DNA from: Jannaschia seohaensis
GTDB lineage: Bacteria; Pseudomonadota; Alphaproteobacteria; Rhodobacterales; Rhodobacteraceae
Reading direction: 5' to 3'
DNA length: 64,000 nucleotides
Assembly: GCF_900116765.1 (NCBI RefSeq)
Contig: NZ_UETC01000004.1
Span: 248,001-312,000 of the forward strand
Shown here: positions 36,437-45,865 of the stretch, piece by piece
Layout of the letters: each line of letters opens with the position of its first letter
How positions within the stretch are numbered: the stretch's first letter is position 1
The notes under the pieces: model-generated
What the model was told of the DNA's origin: nothing
The model's input: only the letters and a program-made list of their open reading frames with translations
Databases searched by the model: none
Position numbers and translations under genes: made by a program

Positions 36437-37408
36437 ATGCGCAGGCTAGAGCGGAACCGGGCACGCACGGAGGAGGAGGAATCCGTTTTTGTCACGATGA
36501 CGGACATGACGATCAGCTTCCTCCTGATCATCATGATCCTGCTCGCCTTCTTCGCGACCCTGATTAACGACGAGGAGTTCGCACTTCCGGAAGTGTGCGA
36601 GAACATTCGCGATCAAGATGTAAGTCAGGATTTTTCCGCTGAAATTGTGGGCGACTGCATCGAAGAACTGGTTGACCAAGTAAAATCACTAGAGGCGAGA
36701 TTGGCTCAGGCTTCTCGGGAAAATGAAGACCTAAGGGAAGAGCTAGGACAGTTAAAGAACGAGCAGTTACCGATAGCCAACCGGCTGGAAACTTACATGT
36801 CCCAGTCCACGGAACAACGACGCGAGTTTCTCGACAAACTCCGAGAAGGGCTGCTGGTCGAGTTTCCGGAGCTTCAGGTCGTAGTCAGCCCGGAACAGGA
36901 CGCGCTCCGGTTCCAGGGGGAAGGTCTGTTCCGCAGCGGATCAAGCCGCCTTGAGCCACGTCAACGCGAAATCGTGGAAACCTTGGGTCGGCTCCTGGAC
37001 GAGACCCTTGTCTGCTTTACCCTCGGGGAAAGGGCGGAGCGTGGGCCGGATTGTAAGAGCGGAAACGCCCTAATCGAGGCGGTCCAGATCGAGGGGCATA
37101 CCGATAGCGATGGAACCGATCTTAACAATCTGCGCCTGTCAACCGAACGTGCAAACGCGACCCTGCTCGTGATGCTTGATGAAGACCGGTCTATTCTCGA
37201 ACATCAGAACCTGCGGGGGCAGCCGGTCATGTCCGTCTCCGGCTACGGGGAGATGCGGCCGATTGAAAAGAACGATACGATCGAAAGGAAGGCCGCGAAC
37301 CGACGGATCGATCTCCGGATCATTATGTACGCCCCCAGTAAAGTTATGGATGTGGAAGAGGTCGAGCGCCGGCTCGATGCGCTGCGCGATGCAGGGGAAG
37401 CGCAATGA
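36437..37408 (+). CDS. zorB: Zorya protein ZorB (MotB/OmpA-like)
   Basis: A 323-residue protein with one N-terminal membrane helix (about 24-43). An Asp (D23) lies at its start, where the MotB-like family has the proton-carrying residue. A coiled region follows (about 80-120), then an OmpA-like peptidoglycan-binding domain (about 150-315; EGHTDSDGTDLNNLRLSTERA and later NRRIDLRIIM). It anchors the ZorA motor to the cell wall. Its stop overlaps the zorC start by 4 bp (ATGA). Confidence 0.9.
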   Translation: MRRLERNRARTEEEESVFVTMTDMTISFLLIIMILLAFFATLINDEEFALPEVCENIRDQDVSQDFSAEIVGDCIEELVDQVKSLEARLAQASRENEDLREELGQLKNEQLPIANRLETYMSQSTEQRREFLDKLREGLLVEFPELQVVVSPEQDALRFQGEGLFRSGSSRLEPRQREIVETLGRLLDETLVCFTLGERAERGPDCKSGNALIEAVQIEGHTDSDGTDLNNLRLSTERANATLLVMLDEDRSILEHQNLRGQPVMSVSGYGEMRPIEKNDTIERKAANRRIDLRIIMYAPSKVMDVEEVERRLDALRDAGEAQ

Positions 37409-39627
37409 GTCTCTTTGATGCGCTTGAAAATGCGGGGCGGCTCTCGCCCCAAGCAGTTCCGGAGATTCGGTATTTGCGAGCGGCCGCTGACCGGGTGCGG
37501 GAACGCTGGCCAGACGTTCAGGTGGCCAGAACTGAGAAGGAGCGCGAGGCGCTGGCCCAAAGGCTCCGGGATCGTGTTGAAAGTGGCGATTGGGAGGGCA
37601 CCCGCCTCTCCTTCGTAGTCGCCGCGGCGTCGGCCGTTTTCGATGCGGAACGGCGGGAGCGTCCCGACCTAGCTCGGACGCGAGACTTTCTCTACGCTGA
37701 GGTCGCCGCATCAACATCCGAGACTTTCTTGTCCGGGTTGCTGCGCACTTATCTCGACAGCTACGCCCCCGAGGGTGCGCACACGACCGCGCTGGCGACC
37801 GCACTCGTCACGGCGGCGCCACGGATGAGCGCAACCGGCCGTCTCCTTCTAGACGCTGTCCCGGAACTCATGGATCCCGTGTCAGGTCCGGATCGGCTCG
37901 CGGCCCGGATGTCGAAGATGTCTGACCCTTACACGGAACTCCTCCGTCTCGGGGTTCGCAACCCGCATGGCGGCGGGTTCATGGATCTGGCCCACCTGTC
38001 CCTGACCTCTCTCGTCCGGCCGCATTTGTCCGAGCGGAACCTGATCGACTGGTATATCAAGTGGCTACGGCCACCGGGCAAGTCGGCGGGCCTCAACACC
38101 GGGGCAGAACAGTCGATAGAAGCCTTGATTGATCCCTGGTTGGAAAAAGCTCCTGCAGACGAGCTCAGGTCGTACCTCGTGGAAGCCCTGATCGAGCTCT
38201 ACGGGGACCCGCGGATCAAATCCGGGGGGGTATGGGGCGCCATTGGCGAGCGCTACATGGCAGTCGTGCACCGCTGGCTGACACGGGAAGATATGCGCTT
38301 CTTCACCGGGGTTGTGGACGCGACCCAGAAAGACCCCATGTGGCCACCGCGCCGGGACTTCTGGCTGAAGCTCTATGATGAGGGCAAGATTGACGCGGCC
38401 TGGGCGGCCTTGTCCTCTCAGGCTTTCGAGTATACCCGCCAGCACCTCATGCGTCAGGATGCGAAGAACGCCTATACCCGGGTCGGGTATCAGCAGGCGC
38501 GCCAGAACACGTCCCTCCTGATCATGAAAATCGGTAATAAGATAATGGTGGACGGGTGTCACAGCTACCGGACGCACGTGTTCGACATCGGGGACCCCAT
38601 GGCTCCGAAGCTGTTCGAGGAAGGGTATGATTGTGATCAGATCATGCGCGCCTCTGACCGTAGGGCTAGAGGTGCCTCAAAATCACACAGCAGCATCCCC
38701 TCCTGGAGCCGCTGGGTCAGGGACATGATGAACGCGGATGTTCCATGGTCGCAACAGACCCGGGCGTATACAAAAGTGTTTCGCCCGCGTCCGCCGAAAC
38801 GCAGATATGCACCACCACGGCAGCCCGTAACAGGGCGCTACACTGATCTGCAGCCAGCTGTACGCACTTTTGGCGCCGCAAACACCGATCAAGACCTGTT
38901 CAGTTCGACAGGTGCGACACGAGCATCTTCTGGTAATGGACTTATCAGTCCCGTCCGTCGAGCTGCCTCACCTCCCGCAAGTGTTGCTGCCGCAAGGCGC
39001 GTTCATCCTGATCCCTTGGGGCTAGTGAAACCCACCTCCGGTGATGCGTCCTCATTGAAACAGACCCGGTTCGCCAGCCATATGGACCGGATGATCGCTT
39101 ACGGTCCTGCGGCCGCCGCCGCGGTCCTCGCATATCTCGAGGCACCGGAGAAAGGCAGGACCCGACCAGCCCTATCGCCGAAGTCTCGAGAAGGCTTGGC
39201 ATGGGTTCGGGCGGTAAAGGGCGACCCTCCACTTCGTTTGAGAAACGCGCTGGAGTATCTGCTTCTCAACCTGAAAACGAGCGGTGTGGATCTAGATGAC
39301 CTATTCGCGTCAGCCGGTGATCCCCCTGAAGTAACGGATCAATCCGCTCGGCACGCGACCATTCCGCGAGAATCGTCGGATTCTAGCGAGCAGAAATTTC
39401 CACCGCTCCCAGATCATACCGATGGGCGCCTGGACCTGCTCCGGAAAAATGCCGATGCACTGGAGGACCTCGGGATGTGGCAGAGCACGTTCGAAGAGCG
39501 CAAGGAGTTGGCCATTGCGATAAAGCGGCTTCGATCGCAAAGCCCACATTTGCGAGCGGATCAACGCGCGAAACTCTATGCGCTCTACGAGAAGCTGCGC
39601 CTTGGCGGAAAGCGCGGACGAAAATGA
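37405..39627 (+). CDS. zorC: Zorya type I protein ZorC (EH-signature protein)
   Basis: A 740-residue soluble protein. The core (about 290-440; RRDFWLKLYDEGKIDAAW ... LLIMKIGNKIMVDGCHSYRTHVF) matches what I recall of the EH_signature domain of ZorC. The C-terminal third is less ordered and basic, ending in a helical tail (EERKELAIAIKRLRSQ). In type I Zorya, ZorC works with ZorD after the ZorAB motor is triggered. It is coupled to zorD by an overlapping ATGA at 39624. Confidence 0.87.
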   Translation: MSLFDALENAGRLSPQAVPEIRYLRAAADRVRERWPDVQVARTEKEREALAQRLRDRVESGDWEGTRLSFVVAAASAVFDAERRERPDLARTRDFLYAEVAASTSETFLSGLLRTYLDSYAPEGAHTTALATALVTAAPRMSATGRLLLDAVPELMDPVSGPDRLAARMSKMSDPYTELLRLGVRNPHGGGFMDLAHLSLTSLVRPHLSERNLIDWYIKWLRPPGKSAGLNTGAEQSIEALIDPWLEKAPADELRSYLVEALIELYGDPRIKSGGVWGAIGERYMAVVHRWLTREDMRFFTGVVDATQKDPMWPPRRDFWLKLYDEGKIDAAWAALSSQAFEYTRQHLMRQDAKNAYTRVGYQQARQNTSLLIMKIGNKIMVDGCHSYRTHVFDIGDPMAPKLFEEGYDCDQIMRASDRRARGASKSHSSIPSWSRWVRDMMNADVPWSQQTRAYTKVFRPRPPKRRYAPPRQPVTGRYTDLQPAVRTFGAANTDQDLFSSTGATRASSGNGLISPVRRAASPPASVAAARRVHPDPLGLVKPTSGDASSLKQTRFASHMDRMIAYGPAAAAAVLAYLEAPEKGRTRPALSPKSREGLAWVRAVKGDPPLRLRNALEYLLLNLKTSGVDLDDLFASAGDPPEVTDQSARHATIPRESSDSSEQKFPPLPDHTDGRLDLLRKNADALEDLGMWQSTFEERKELAIAIKRLRSQSPHLRADQRAKLYALYEKLRLGGKRGRK

Positions 39628-42600
39628 TCCAGCTGAGCTATGATCAAGACGGGGTTACCCTTGAGTTCAGGTCGCGCCAGTCCCTGCTGGACCGGCTCCT
39701 CTCACGCGGGATGGATCCGGATTTCGATCACGATAAGCGGCTGAGCTTCGCGTTGGCCGATCTACGAGCCACCGCCGAGAAGACCGGCGATCAGGTGGAG
39801 ATCGGGAGTGACCGGATTCGGCTATCTCACAGGACGCTGAGCGCGCTCTCCTCGGAGACGGCGGACGCGCTCGGTCTTCCCCCCTTGGTGGACCTCACCC
39901 TGCGCACGGACGTCATGGGCCAGATCGGCAGCCCCGATTTCCACCTGACCCATGACTGGGTCCGGGCGGGCCGCAAGCAGATCGCCCATCGGACCGGCGC
40001 GATCCTGGAGACATCGGGCGACGGGGCCGACGGGCTTCGCCGCCTTCCCGGATGGATGCTGGACGCGCTCGAGGTGGCGGACCAGTTCCGGGCCGGCTCT
40101 GACCTCGACGAGCACTGGGAGGCGCTCGCCCGTTTTAGGCGCGCCCTCGAGCCTGGGGTCCGGATGGACCAGGCCGACGCGGAGGCACGCCTCGGGATGA
40201 CCGATTTCCTCTTTGGGCTCGAGGTGACCCTGACGGACCGGTTCTCGATCAGCCCGCGGGGCGAAGACCAGTTCGCGATCATCCCGTTTCTCGGCGAGAC
40301 GGTCGAGGCCGCAGAACGTGACGGGGAGCCAATCAGCGAGGCGGAGGCGGAGCTGCAGGAGGGTCGGCTTCGGGCTTTCCAGGACAAGGCGTTCGCCCGG
40401 GGTGCCCGCCCCGCTTACAAGCTCGGCGCGCAGAGTTACCTGGTCGTGGACCCCACCGCCGCTCCGGTCCTCAAGGTGATGGCGGACATGCAACGAGCGG
40501 ATCCGGTCGCCCGGGCCGCATTCGTTCGCAACCCGCGTCAGAGGATTACGGAAGCAGTCACGGACCATCTGCGATCACGGGGCAAACTGGACGGGCTATC
40601 GCCGGCCCAGGAGCAGGAGCTGATCGAACAGGCGGCGGAGCCAGCCTTCGTCGAAACACGGGAATACTCAGAACGGGTGATCGGGCTCACCGTCTATGAG
40701 AAACCGGCGCTCGAAATCACTGGGTCCGGGACAACATGGCTGCCTGAGGCATTTACCGAAGCGGCGGCCGAGAAGATCGAGGCATTGCCCCCGGATCAGG
40801 TCGAACGGCTCATCCATCAAGTGGATGCGGCGATCGCGGCTGGGGAGCCGACGGTGAACGTTAATGGCGCGGAAATCCCAGCGACCCCGACAAGCCGCAC
40901 CGCGCTGGAGCAGCGTCTCGAAGCCATCCGCATTCGGGAAGAGCCAGAAGATAAGTCAGTGATCGAGGAGGAGGTCGATCCGCGGATCGGACCAATCATC
41001 CTCGACACCTCGGACAACCTCGAGGACCTAAACTGGGCTGCAAAGATCAGACCCCGCGCCCAGCTCGCCCCAGACACGCTTCCGGACGTGGTGAAATCGA
41101 CCCTCAAGGGGCACCAGACAGAGAGTTTTTTGTGGAAGCAAAAAGCTTGGGCTGCAGGCTTGCCCGGCATCCTGAACGCGGATGAGCAAGGGCTAGGGAA
41201 AACCCTGCAGGCGATCGCCTTTCTCGCGTGGTTGAAGGAAAACATGTCCCGCATGGAAGCCGGGCGCGCCGGGCCAGTCCTTGTGGTGGCGCCCACCTCG
41301 CTGCTTATCAACTGGGAGGAAGAGGTCGACAAACACCTGCGGGCGCCTGGGCTCGGCAACGTGGTCCGGCTCTACGGGTCAATCCTAGGAGGCAAGAAGC
41401 GACCCGGTCAGCAGGGCATCGAAACCGATAGCGGAAACGCGCTACTGGACCTGCGCGATCTAGAGGAGGCGATCGATGAGAGGCGCGGGCACCGTTACTG
41501 GGTGCTGACCACCTACACTACGCTGACGAACTACCAACACTCGCTAGCGAAGATCCCCTTCTCGACCGCCGTATTCGATGAAATTCAGTCAGTAAAAAAC
41601 CCCGTCAGTTTGCGCGCCAAGGCGGCGCTCGCGGTCAACGCGGATTTTCGGATCGGGCTGACAGGCACCCCCATTGAGAACAGTACGGTCGATCTCTGGG
41701 CAATCATGGAGCAGCTTATCCCGGGCCGTCTGGGTTCGTTGAAGGCGTTCCGAGAAAGGTTTGGGGAGCCGGCAGAGGGGAACATGCGCGAGCTCTATTC
41801 GCAAATGTTCGAGTCACAAAGCGGCCTTCCCCCGGTTGCGCTGCGTCGTCTGAAAGAGGATGTCGCCCGCGACCTTCCAGAAAAGTCGCGCCGTTTGCAC
41901 CCGCGGCTCATGCCGGAACCGCAAGCCTCTGCTTACGAGGAGGCGCGTGGAAAGCTGGCTTCCGGCACCCGTGGCAGCGCACTCAAGATGCTTCACCATA
42001 TACGGTCTGTCTCCGTACACCCGAACGCGTCGTCACCGACGGAGGACGAAACCTATATCAGCATGTCCGCCCGTCTCATGGCGGCAATGGACATCCTGCG
42101 CGGGGTGCGGGACCGGGGCGAGCGCGCGCTGGTCTTCATCGAGCACGTGAAGATGCAGCACCGGTTCATCGAGCTCACAAAACGGGAGTTCGTTCTTCCT
42201 CGTGTCGACCTGATCAACGGAAATACCCCGATCCCGCGCCGCCAAGAGATCGTGAACAGGTTTCAACGACACCTCGATCGTGATGAGGGCTTTGATCTTC
42301 TGGTGCTCGGCCCTAAGGCAGCGGGGACCGGGCTGACGCTAACGGCAGCCACGCACGTGATCCATCTGTCACGCTGGTGGAACCCGGCTGTGGAAGAGCA
42401 GTGCAACGATCGTGTCCATCGCATCGGGCAGTCCAAGCCCGTCACCGTGCACGTCCCGATGGCGATCCACCCCGGGTACCAGCACAACTCCTTCGACTGC
42501 CTCCTTCACAGTCTTATGGCCCGAAAACGGCGCCTTGCCACTTCCGCCCTCTGGCCGATGGGAGATACTGAGGAAGACGCGAGCCGGTTGCAGCAGATGC

Positions 42601-42722
42601 TCTCGGAAGGCGGTTCAGCGCGAGCTGAGCATCCCGTCTCCGCCGCTATGTCAAACATGTTCAAACGAGACGATACACCAATGGGCGCCAAAAACGCGGA
42701 CGGGTCGATCTCGTATCAGTAA
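39624..42722 (+). CDS. zorD: Zorya type I protein ZorD (SNF2-like helicase/nuclease)
   Basis: A 1032-residue SNF2-family protein. After a 500-residue N-terminal region come helicase motif I (DEQGLGKT, about 520-527), Ia/Ib (VVAPTSLLINWEEE), motif II as DEIQ (about 652-655), motif III (LTGTPIEN), and motifs V-VI (GTGLTLTAATHVIHLSRWWNP ... RVHRIGQ, about 905-935). The start overlaps the zorC stop (ATGA); a longer in-frame start lies inside zorC and is rejected. ZorD is the DNA-degrading effector of type I Zorya in the literature. Confidence 0.92.
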   Translation: MIQLSYDQDGVTLEFRSRQSLLDRLLSRGMDPDFDHDKRLSFALADLRATAEKTGDQVEIGSDRIRLSHRTLSALSSETADALGLPPLVDLTLRTDVMGQIGSPDFHLTHDWVRAGRKQIAHRTGAILETSGDGADGLRRLPGWMLDALEVADQFRAGSDLDEHWEALARFRRALEPGVRMDQADAEARLGMTDFLFGLEVTLTDRFSISPRGEDQFAIIPFLGETVEAAERDGEPISEAEAELQEGRLRAFQDKAFARGARPAYKLGAQSYLVVDPTAAPVLKVMADMQRADPVARAAFVRNPRQRITEAVTDHLRSRGKLDGLSPAQEQELIEQAAEPAFVETREYSERVIGLTVYEKPALEITGSGTTWLPEAFTEAAAEKIEALPPDQVERLIHQVDAAIAAGEPTVNVNGAEIPATPTSRTALEQRLEAIRIREEPEDKSVIEEEVDPRIGPIILDTSDNLEDLNWAAKIRPRAQLAPDTLPDVVKSTLKGHQTESFLWKQKAWAAGLPGILNADEQGLGKTLQAIAFLAWLKENMSRMEAGRAGPVLVVAPTSLLINWEEEVDKHLRAPGLGNVVRLYGSILGGKKRPGQQGIETDSGNALLDLRDLEEAIDERRGHRYWVLTTYTTLTNYQHSLAKIPFSTAVFDEIQSVKNPVSLRAKAALAVNADFRIGLTGTPIENSTVDLWAIMEQLIPGRLGSLKAFRERFGEPAEGNMRELYSQMFESQSGLPPVALRRLKEDVARDLPEKSRRLHPRLMPEPQASAYEEARGKLASGTRGSALKMLHHIRSVSVHPNASSPTEDETYISMSARLMAAMDILRGVRDRGERALVFIEHVKMQHRFIELTKREFVLPRVDLINGNTPIPRRQEIVNRFQRHLDRDEGFDLLVLGPKAAGTGLTLTAATHVIHLSRWWNPAVEEQCNDRVHRIGQSKPVTVHVPMAIHPGYQHNSFDCLLHSLMARKRRLATSALWPMGDTEEDASRLQQMLSEGGSARAEHPVSAAMSNMFKRDDTPMGAKNADGSISYQ

Positions 42723-42833
42723 CTGACCATTGAAGAAGCCGGCATTCAGTGAAGGCTGTCCTTCAACAGCAGCGTTTCCGTGCGCAGTCATCTGATGGGC
42801 TTTATTGCAGACCTCCGGCCATGCAGGAGTCAC

Positions 42834-43319
42834 GTCAAGAATCCTCGCGGTTATGGGAGACGATCCTCGAGGCGCTCAACGAAGGCGCCGCCGAGCTCGA
42901 GCATCCGCCCGACCGCTTGCAGATGATCGACAGCACGGTCGTTCGGGCGCACCAGCATGCGGCCGGCGCCAGGGGGGAGGACTCCGCGACAGGGTATTGG
43001 GCGCTCAAGAGGTGGCCAGACGATCAAGATCCACCTCCGCGCTGCAACGCGTGGGGCCTGCCGACACGCACCGACGTAACGCCGGGCCAGCTCTCCGACC
43101 ACAAGGGCTTCGGCCTCGTCATGGGCGACGATCTGCGCGCACCGCGCGTGCTGCTCGCCGACAAGGGCTACGATGCCGACCGCATCCGCGACTGGGCCGA
43201 GGCCCGCGACGCGACTCCCGTCATCCCCATGAGTCGCAACCGAAAGACCCGCGCGGGCGTCGACCGGACGTTCTACGCTCTGCGCAACCCTAGTCGAGCG
43301 TTGCTTTGGGAAGCTCAAG
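42834..43319 (+). pseudogene. IS5-family transposase remnant
   Basis: The frame reads LWETILEALNEGAAELEHP, DRLQMIDSTVVRAHQHAAG, GLVMGDDLRAPRVLLADKGYDAD and RKTRAGVDRTFYALRN, which is an IS5-family DDE transposase. Near 43289 one extra base shifts the frame: the family's NLVERCFGKLK is encoded there in the +1 frame. The 5' end is also truncated. Its first 60 bp are the right copy of the direct repeat at 28926. Confidence 0.83.
42852..42911 (+). repeat. IS5 transposase fragment, right direct repeat
   Basis: Partner of 28926-28985 (57 of 60 bases identical, same orientation). It lies within the IS5 remnant that follows zorD. Confidence 0.8.
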
Positions 43320-43381
43320 AAGCCGAGGATGACGCGCTTGATTGATCCGTACCGACCCCTTCAACAAACGCCAGGCGTGGG
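43320..43381 (+). repeat. Integrase 3'-end direct repeat, copy B
   Basis: It matches the end of the integrase gene (33453-33514) at about 84% over 62 bp, including GCCGAGGATGAC, TGATCCGTACCG and ACGCCAGGCGTGGG. It is the tail of a second, lost integrase gene, left about 70 bp from the tRNA-Ser 3' end. The rest of that gene was replaced by the IS5 remnant. Confidence 0.75.
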
Positions 43382-43451
43382 AACAGGTGTGGGAACGCTA
43401 TGCGCGGATTTCTAAATTCCGTGGTAAAATCAGGACCTTAGGGAAGGTATG

Positions 43452-43541
43452 TGGCGGAGAGACAGGGATTCGAACCCTGGGTGGGCTTGCACCCACACCG
43501 GTTTTCGAAACCGGCCCGTTCGACCACTCCGGCACCTCTCC
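43452..43541 (-). tRNA. tRNA-Ser(CGA)
   Basis: A 90-nt class II tRNA on the minus strand with a GGAGAGG acceptor start, a long variable arm (GTGTGGGTGCAAGCCCAC-like), the GGTTCGAATCC T-arm and an encoded CCA end. The anticodon loop reads TTCGAAA, giving anticodon CGA for serine codon UCG. It has its 3' end towards the integrative element, the usual attachment-site arrangement. Confidence 0.95.
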
Positions 43542-43696
43542 GCGCTCGAGTGGTGGCGCGTCTTTAGGCAAGCTCTTGGGGCGGCGCAAGCCATCCTCGA
43601 CGTGAAAGCTGCGGGTTTCACAAAATTGCGCCAGAGGGCCTTTCATTTTTCCAAATCGGGCTGTTCACTCGGTCTTGGCGATCAAAGAGGGCAGTC

Positions 43697-44560
43697 ATGA
43701 ACAAAAAGGCACGGATCGCCGCCACTCTGCTTCTCGGCGTCGCCCTCGCGGGTGGGGCTGCGCGGGCGGAGCCGCAGGCGGCTGATATCATACGGATCGA
43801 GACCATCGCGCAATCGGACCTTCTGACGGTGACCCAGATGGGCCCGCTGATGCGGATCGTGGCCACCGAGGGCGCGCGCCACGGCATCTCGCTGGAGCGG
43901 GCGCTCTTTCCCGGAAAAGGCGGCGAGGGATGGCGGCGCGAGGTCGCGCGAATCCAGGCGCCCGAGCGGCTGACGCCGTTCATCCACGAGAGCCTGGCGG
44001 AGATTCTGCGCCCCGGCGACCTCAAGAAAGCGCATGCCTTCTACGCCTCCGATCTGGGGCAGCGCATCGTCGGGCGGGAGGTCTATGCCCGGCGACAGAT
44101 GCTCGATGGGAGCGTCGAGGCGGAGGCGAAGCAGGCCTCCGCGACGCTCCTGGCCGCGGATGCGCCGCGCGCTCTGCTGATCGACCAACTGATCGACTCA
44201 CTCGATCTGGTGGCGACCAATGTGTCGGGTGGCATGAACGCGAATTTCGCCTTCTATCGGGGGCTGGCCGATGGCGGCGCCTTGGCCGAACGGCTGGCGG
44301 AGACCGATATGCTCGCCATGGTGCGCGAGCAGGAGCCGGAAATCCGCACCGCCACGCTGAGCTGGCTGCGGGCCTATCTGATGATGGCCTATACGCCGCT
44401 TTCCGACGAAGAGCTTGCCCGCTACGTGGCCTTCGCGCGCACCGATGCGGGCAAGCGCTATAACGCCGCCATGTTCGAAGGCTTCGGGCGCGTCTTCGAG
44501 AGCACCTCCTACGAGCTGGGACGCGCGGCCGCACGCTACATGGTCGCGACGGACATCTAG
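43697..44560 (+). CDS. Exported DUF2059-type protein
   Basis: A 287-residue protein with a clear signal peptide (MNKKARIAATLLLGVALAGG-AARAE; cleavage likely after ARA). The mature part is helical. The segments LKKAHAFYASDLGQRI and YVAFARTDAGKRYNAAM are two copies of the DUF2059-type 'FYxSxxGxxI' motif. Its function is unknown for the family. It is the first core gene after the tRNA and stands alone ahead of rplU. Confidence 0.8.
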   Translation: MNKKARIAATLLLGVALAGGAARAEPQAADIIRIETIAQSDLLTVTQMGPLMRIVATEGARHGISLERALFPGKGGEGWRREVARIQAPERLTPFIHESLAEILRPGDLKKAHAFYASDLGQRIVGREVYARRQMLDGSVEAEAKQASATLLAADAPRALLIDQLIDSLDLVATNVSGGMNANFAFYRGLADGGALAERLAETDMLAMVREQEPEIRTATLSWLRAYLMMAYTPLSDEELARYVAFARTDAGKRYNAAMFEGFGRVFESTSYELGRAAARYMVATDI

Positions 44561-44618
44561 GGGCTCCCGCCGCGGGGTGGGTCTTGACAGCAAGGCCGTC
44601 CCCTGCGATTGGGCTCCC

Positions 44619-44640
44619 GGGCCGCGGATCGTCGCGGCCC
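44619..44640 (+). promoter_or_regulatory. GC-rich hairpin in the rplU upstream region
   Basis: A perfect 8-bp stem (GGGCCGCG / CGCGGCCC) with a 6-nt loop. A TTGACA at 44584-44589 could be the -35 box of rplU, in which case the hairpin lies in the leader RNA. It could instead end the upstream transcript, though no T-run follows. The -10 box is poor. Confidence 0.4.
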
Positions 44641-44772
44641 ATTGCTATTTCTGTCGCCTACGGGCGGCGCCACCATGCCTCAGAGGAGGCACGCAGTCCG
44701 AGGTGCGGGGCAGGCCCGCGCGAACACCCCTAACGGGGGACCGAAGGGCGCGACTGACATAGGAGAACGGGC

Positions 44773-45483
44773 ATGTTCGCCGTTCTGAAAACCGGGGGCA
44801 AGCAGTACCGGGTCGCCACGGGCGACGTGCTGCGTGTCGAAAAGCTGGCCGCCGAGGCTGGGGACAAGGTTCAGTTCAACGAGGTGCTGATGATCGGGGG
44901 CGAGACCGTCACCGTCGGCGCCCCGACGATCGAGGGCGCGGCCGTCCAGGCCGAGGTGATCGACCAGATCAAAGGCCCGAAGCTGATCCACTTCGTTAAG
45001 CGCCGCCGCAAGCATTCGTCGAAGCGGACCAAGGGTCACCGTCAGCAGCTGACGCTGTTGCGCGTTGGTGACATCCTGACCGAGGGCGCAGGCAGCACCG
45101 GCGTCAAGGCCGCCGTGGGCGCGGGCTCCGTCTCTGGCGCCGCTATGGCCGCCGTCACCGAGGCGACCGAGGCCGCCTTGGGTGTCTCAGACACCGCCTC
45201 CGACGAAGCCAAGATCGCCGAGGCCGCGACCGCCGGCACCCGCCCCACCAACCTGCTCGAGGCTGCGCGCGGCGGTAAGGCCGACGATCTGAAGAAGATC
45301 TCGGGCGTCGGGCCCAAGCTGGAAGGGCTGCTGCACGAGAACGGCGTCTTCCACTTCGATCAGATCGCCGCTTGGGGCGACGAAGAGATCGCCTATATGG
45401 ATGACAAGCTGTCGTTCAAAGGCCGCATCGCGCGTGACGGCTGGATCGACCAGGCGAAGCAATTCGCCGCAGAACAGGAGTAA
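44773..45483 (+). CDS. rplU: 50S ribosomal protein L21 with long C-terminal extension
   Basis: Residues 1-103 are canonical L21 (MFAVLKTGGKQYRV ... RRRKHSSKRTKGHRQQLTLLRV). A further 133 residues follow: an Ala/Thr-rich linker and a helix-hairpin-helix-like domain (LKKISGVGPKLEGLLHENGV, about 176-195, then QIAAWGDEEIAYMD). L21 in most bacteria is about 103 residues. Such extended forms are seen in Rhodobacteraceae, with an end similar to that of some NuoE proteins. It is in an operon with rpmA, 6 bp downstream. Confidence 0.95.
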   Translation: MFAVLKTGGKQYRVATGDVLRVEKLAAEAGDKVQFNEVLMIGGETVTVGAPTIEGAAVQAEVIDQIKGPKLIHFVKRRRKHSSKRTKGHRQQLTLLRVGDILTEGAGSTGVKAAVGAGSVSGAAMAAVTEATEAALGVSDTASDEAKIAEAATAGTRPTNLLEAARGGKADDLKKISGVGPKLEGLLHENGVFHFDQIAAWGDEEIAYMDDKLSFKGRIARDGWIDQAKQFAAEQE

Positions 45484-45489
45484 CGAGAC

Positions 45490-45759
45490 ATGGCACACAA
45501 GAAGGCAGGTGGCTCCTCCCGTAACGGCCGCGACTCCGCCGGCCGCCGCCTCGGCGTCAAGCTGTTCGGTGGCCAGACCGCGATCCCGGGCAACATCATC
45601 GTGCGCCAGCGCGGCAACAAGTGGTGGCCGGGCGAAGGCGTGGGCCAGGGCAAGGATCACACGATCTTCGCCACGGCCGAGGGCGCTGTGACGTTCCGAA
45701 AAGGCTTCAAGGGCCGCACCTATATTTCGGTCCTCCCGGTGGCGGAGGCCGCTGAGTAA
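45490..45759 (+). CDS. rpmA: 50S ribosomal protein L27
   Basis: An 89-residue L27 with the typical N-terminus [20 protein letters not shown] and the GNIIVRQRG block. L27's N-terminal arm reaches the peptidyl-transferase centre. The rplU-rpmA pair is followed by a terminator and, further on, obgE, the usual neighbour order with an insertion of two genes. Confidence 0.97.
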   Translation: MAHKKAGGSSRNGRDSAGRRLGVKLFGGQTAIPGNIIVRQRGNKWWPGEGVGQGKDHTIFATAEGAVTFRKGFKGRTYISVLPVAEAAE

Positions 45760-45784
45760 GCCGAACCTTCATATTTCGCAGTTA

Positions 45785-45818
45785 GGGGGATCGGCGACAG
45801 CCGGTCCCCCTTTCATTT
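45785..45818 (+). terminator. Rho-independent terminator of rplU-rpmA
   Basis: An 11-bp stem (GGGGGATCGGC / GCCGGTCCCCC, one G-T pair) with a GACA loop, followed by TTTCATTT, 26 bp after the rpmA stop. Confidence 0.85.
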
Positions 45819-45865
45819 GAGCCGGAGGGCGAAATGCCCGACCACCCTCAACGCGGCCCAGCGGC

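Noticed and set aside
43342-43605. A small protein crossing the tRNA-Ser gene
   Set aside because: The frame is created by the antisense of the tRNA (GGETGIRTLGG pattern), a well-known false gene type.
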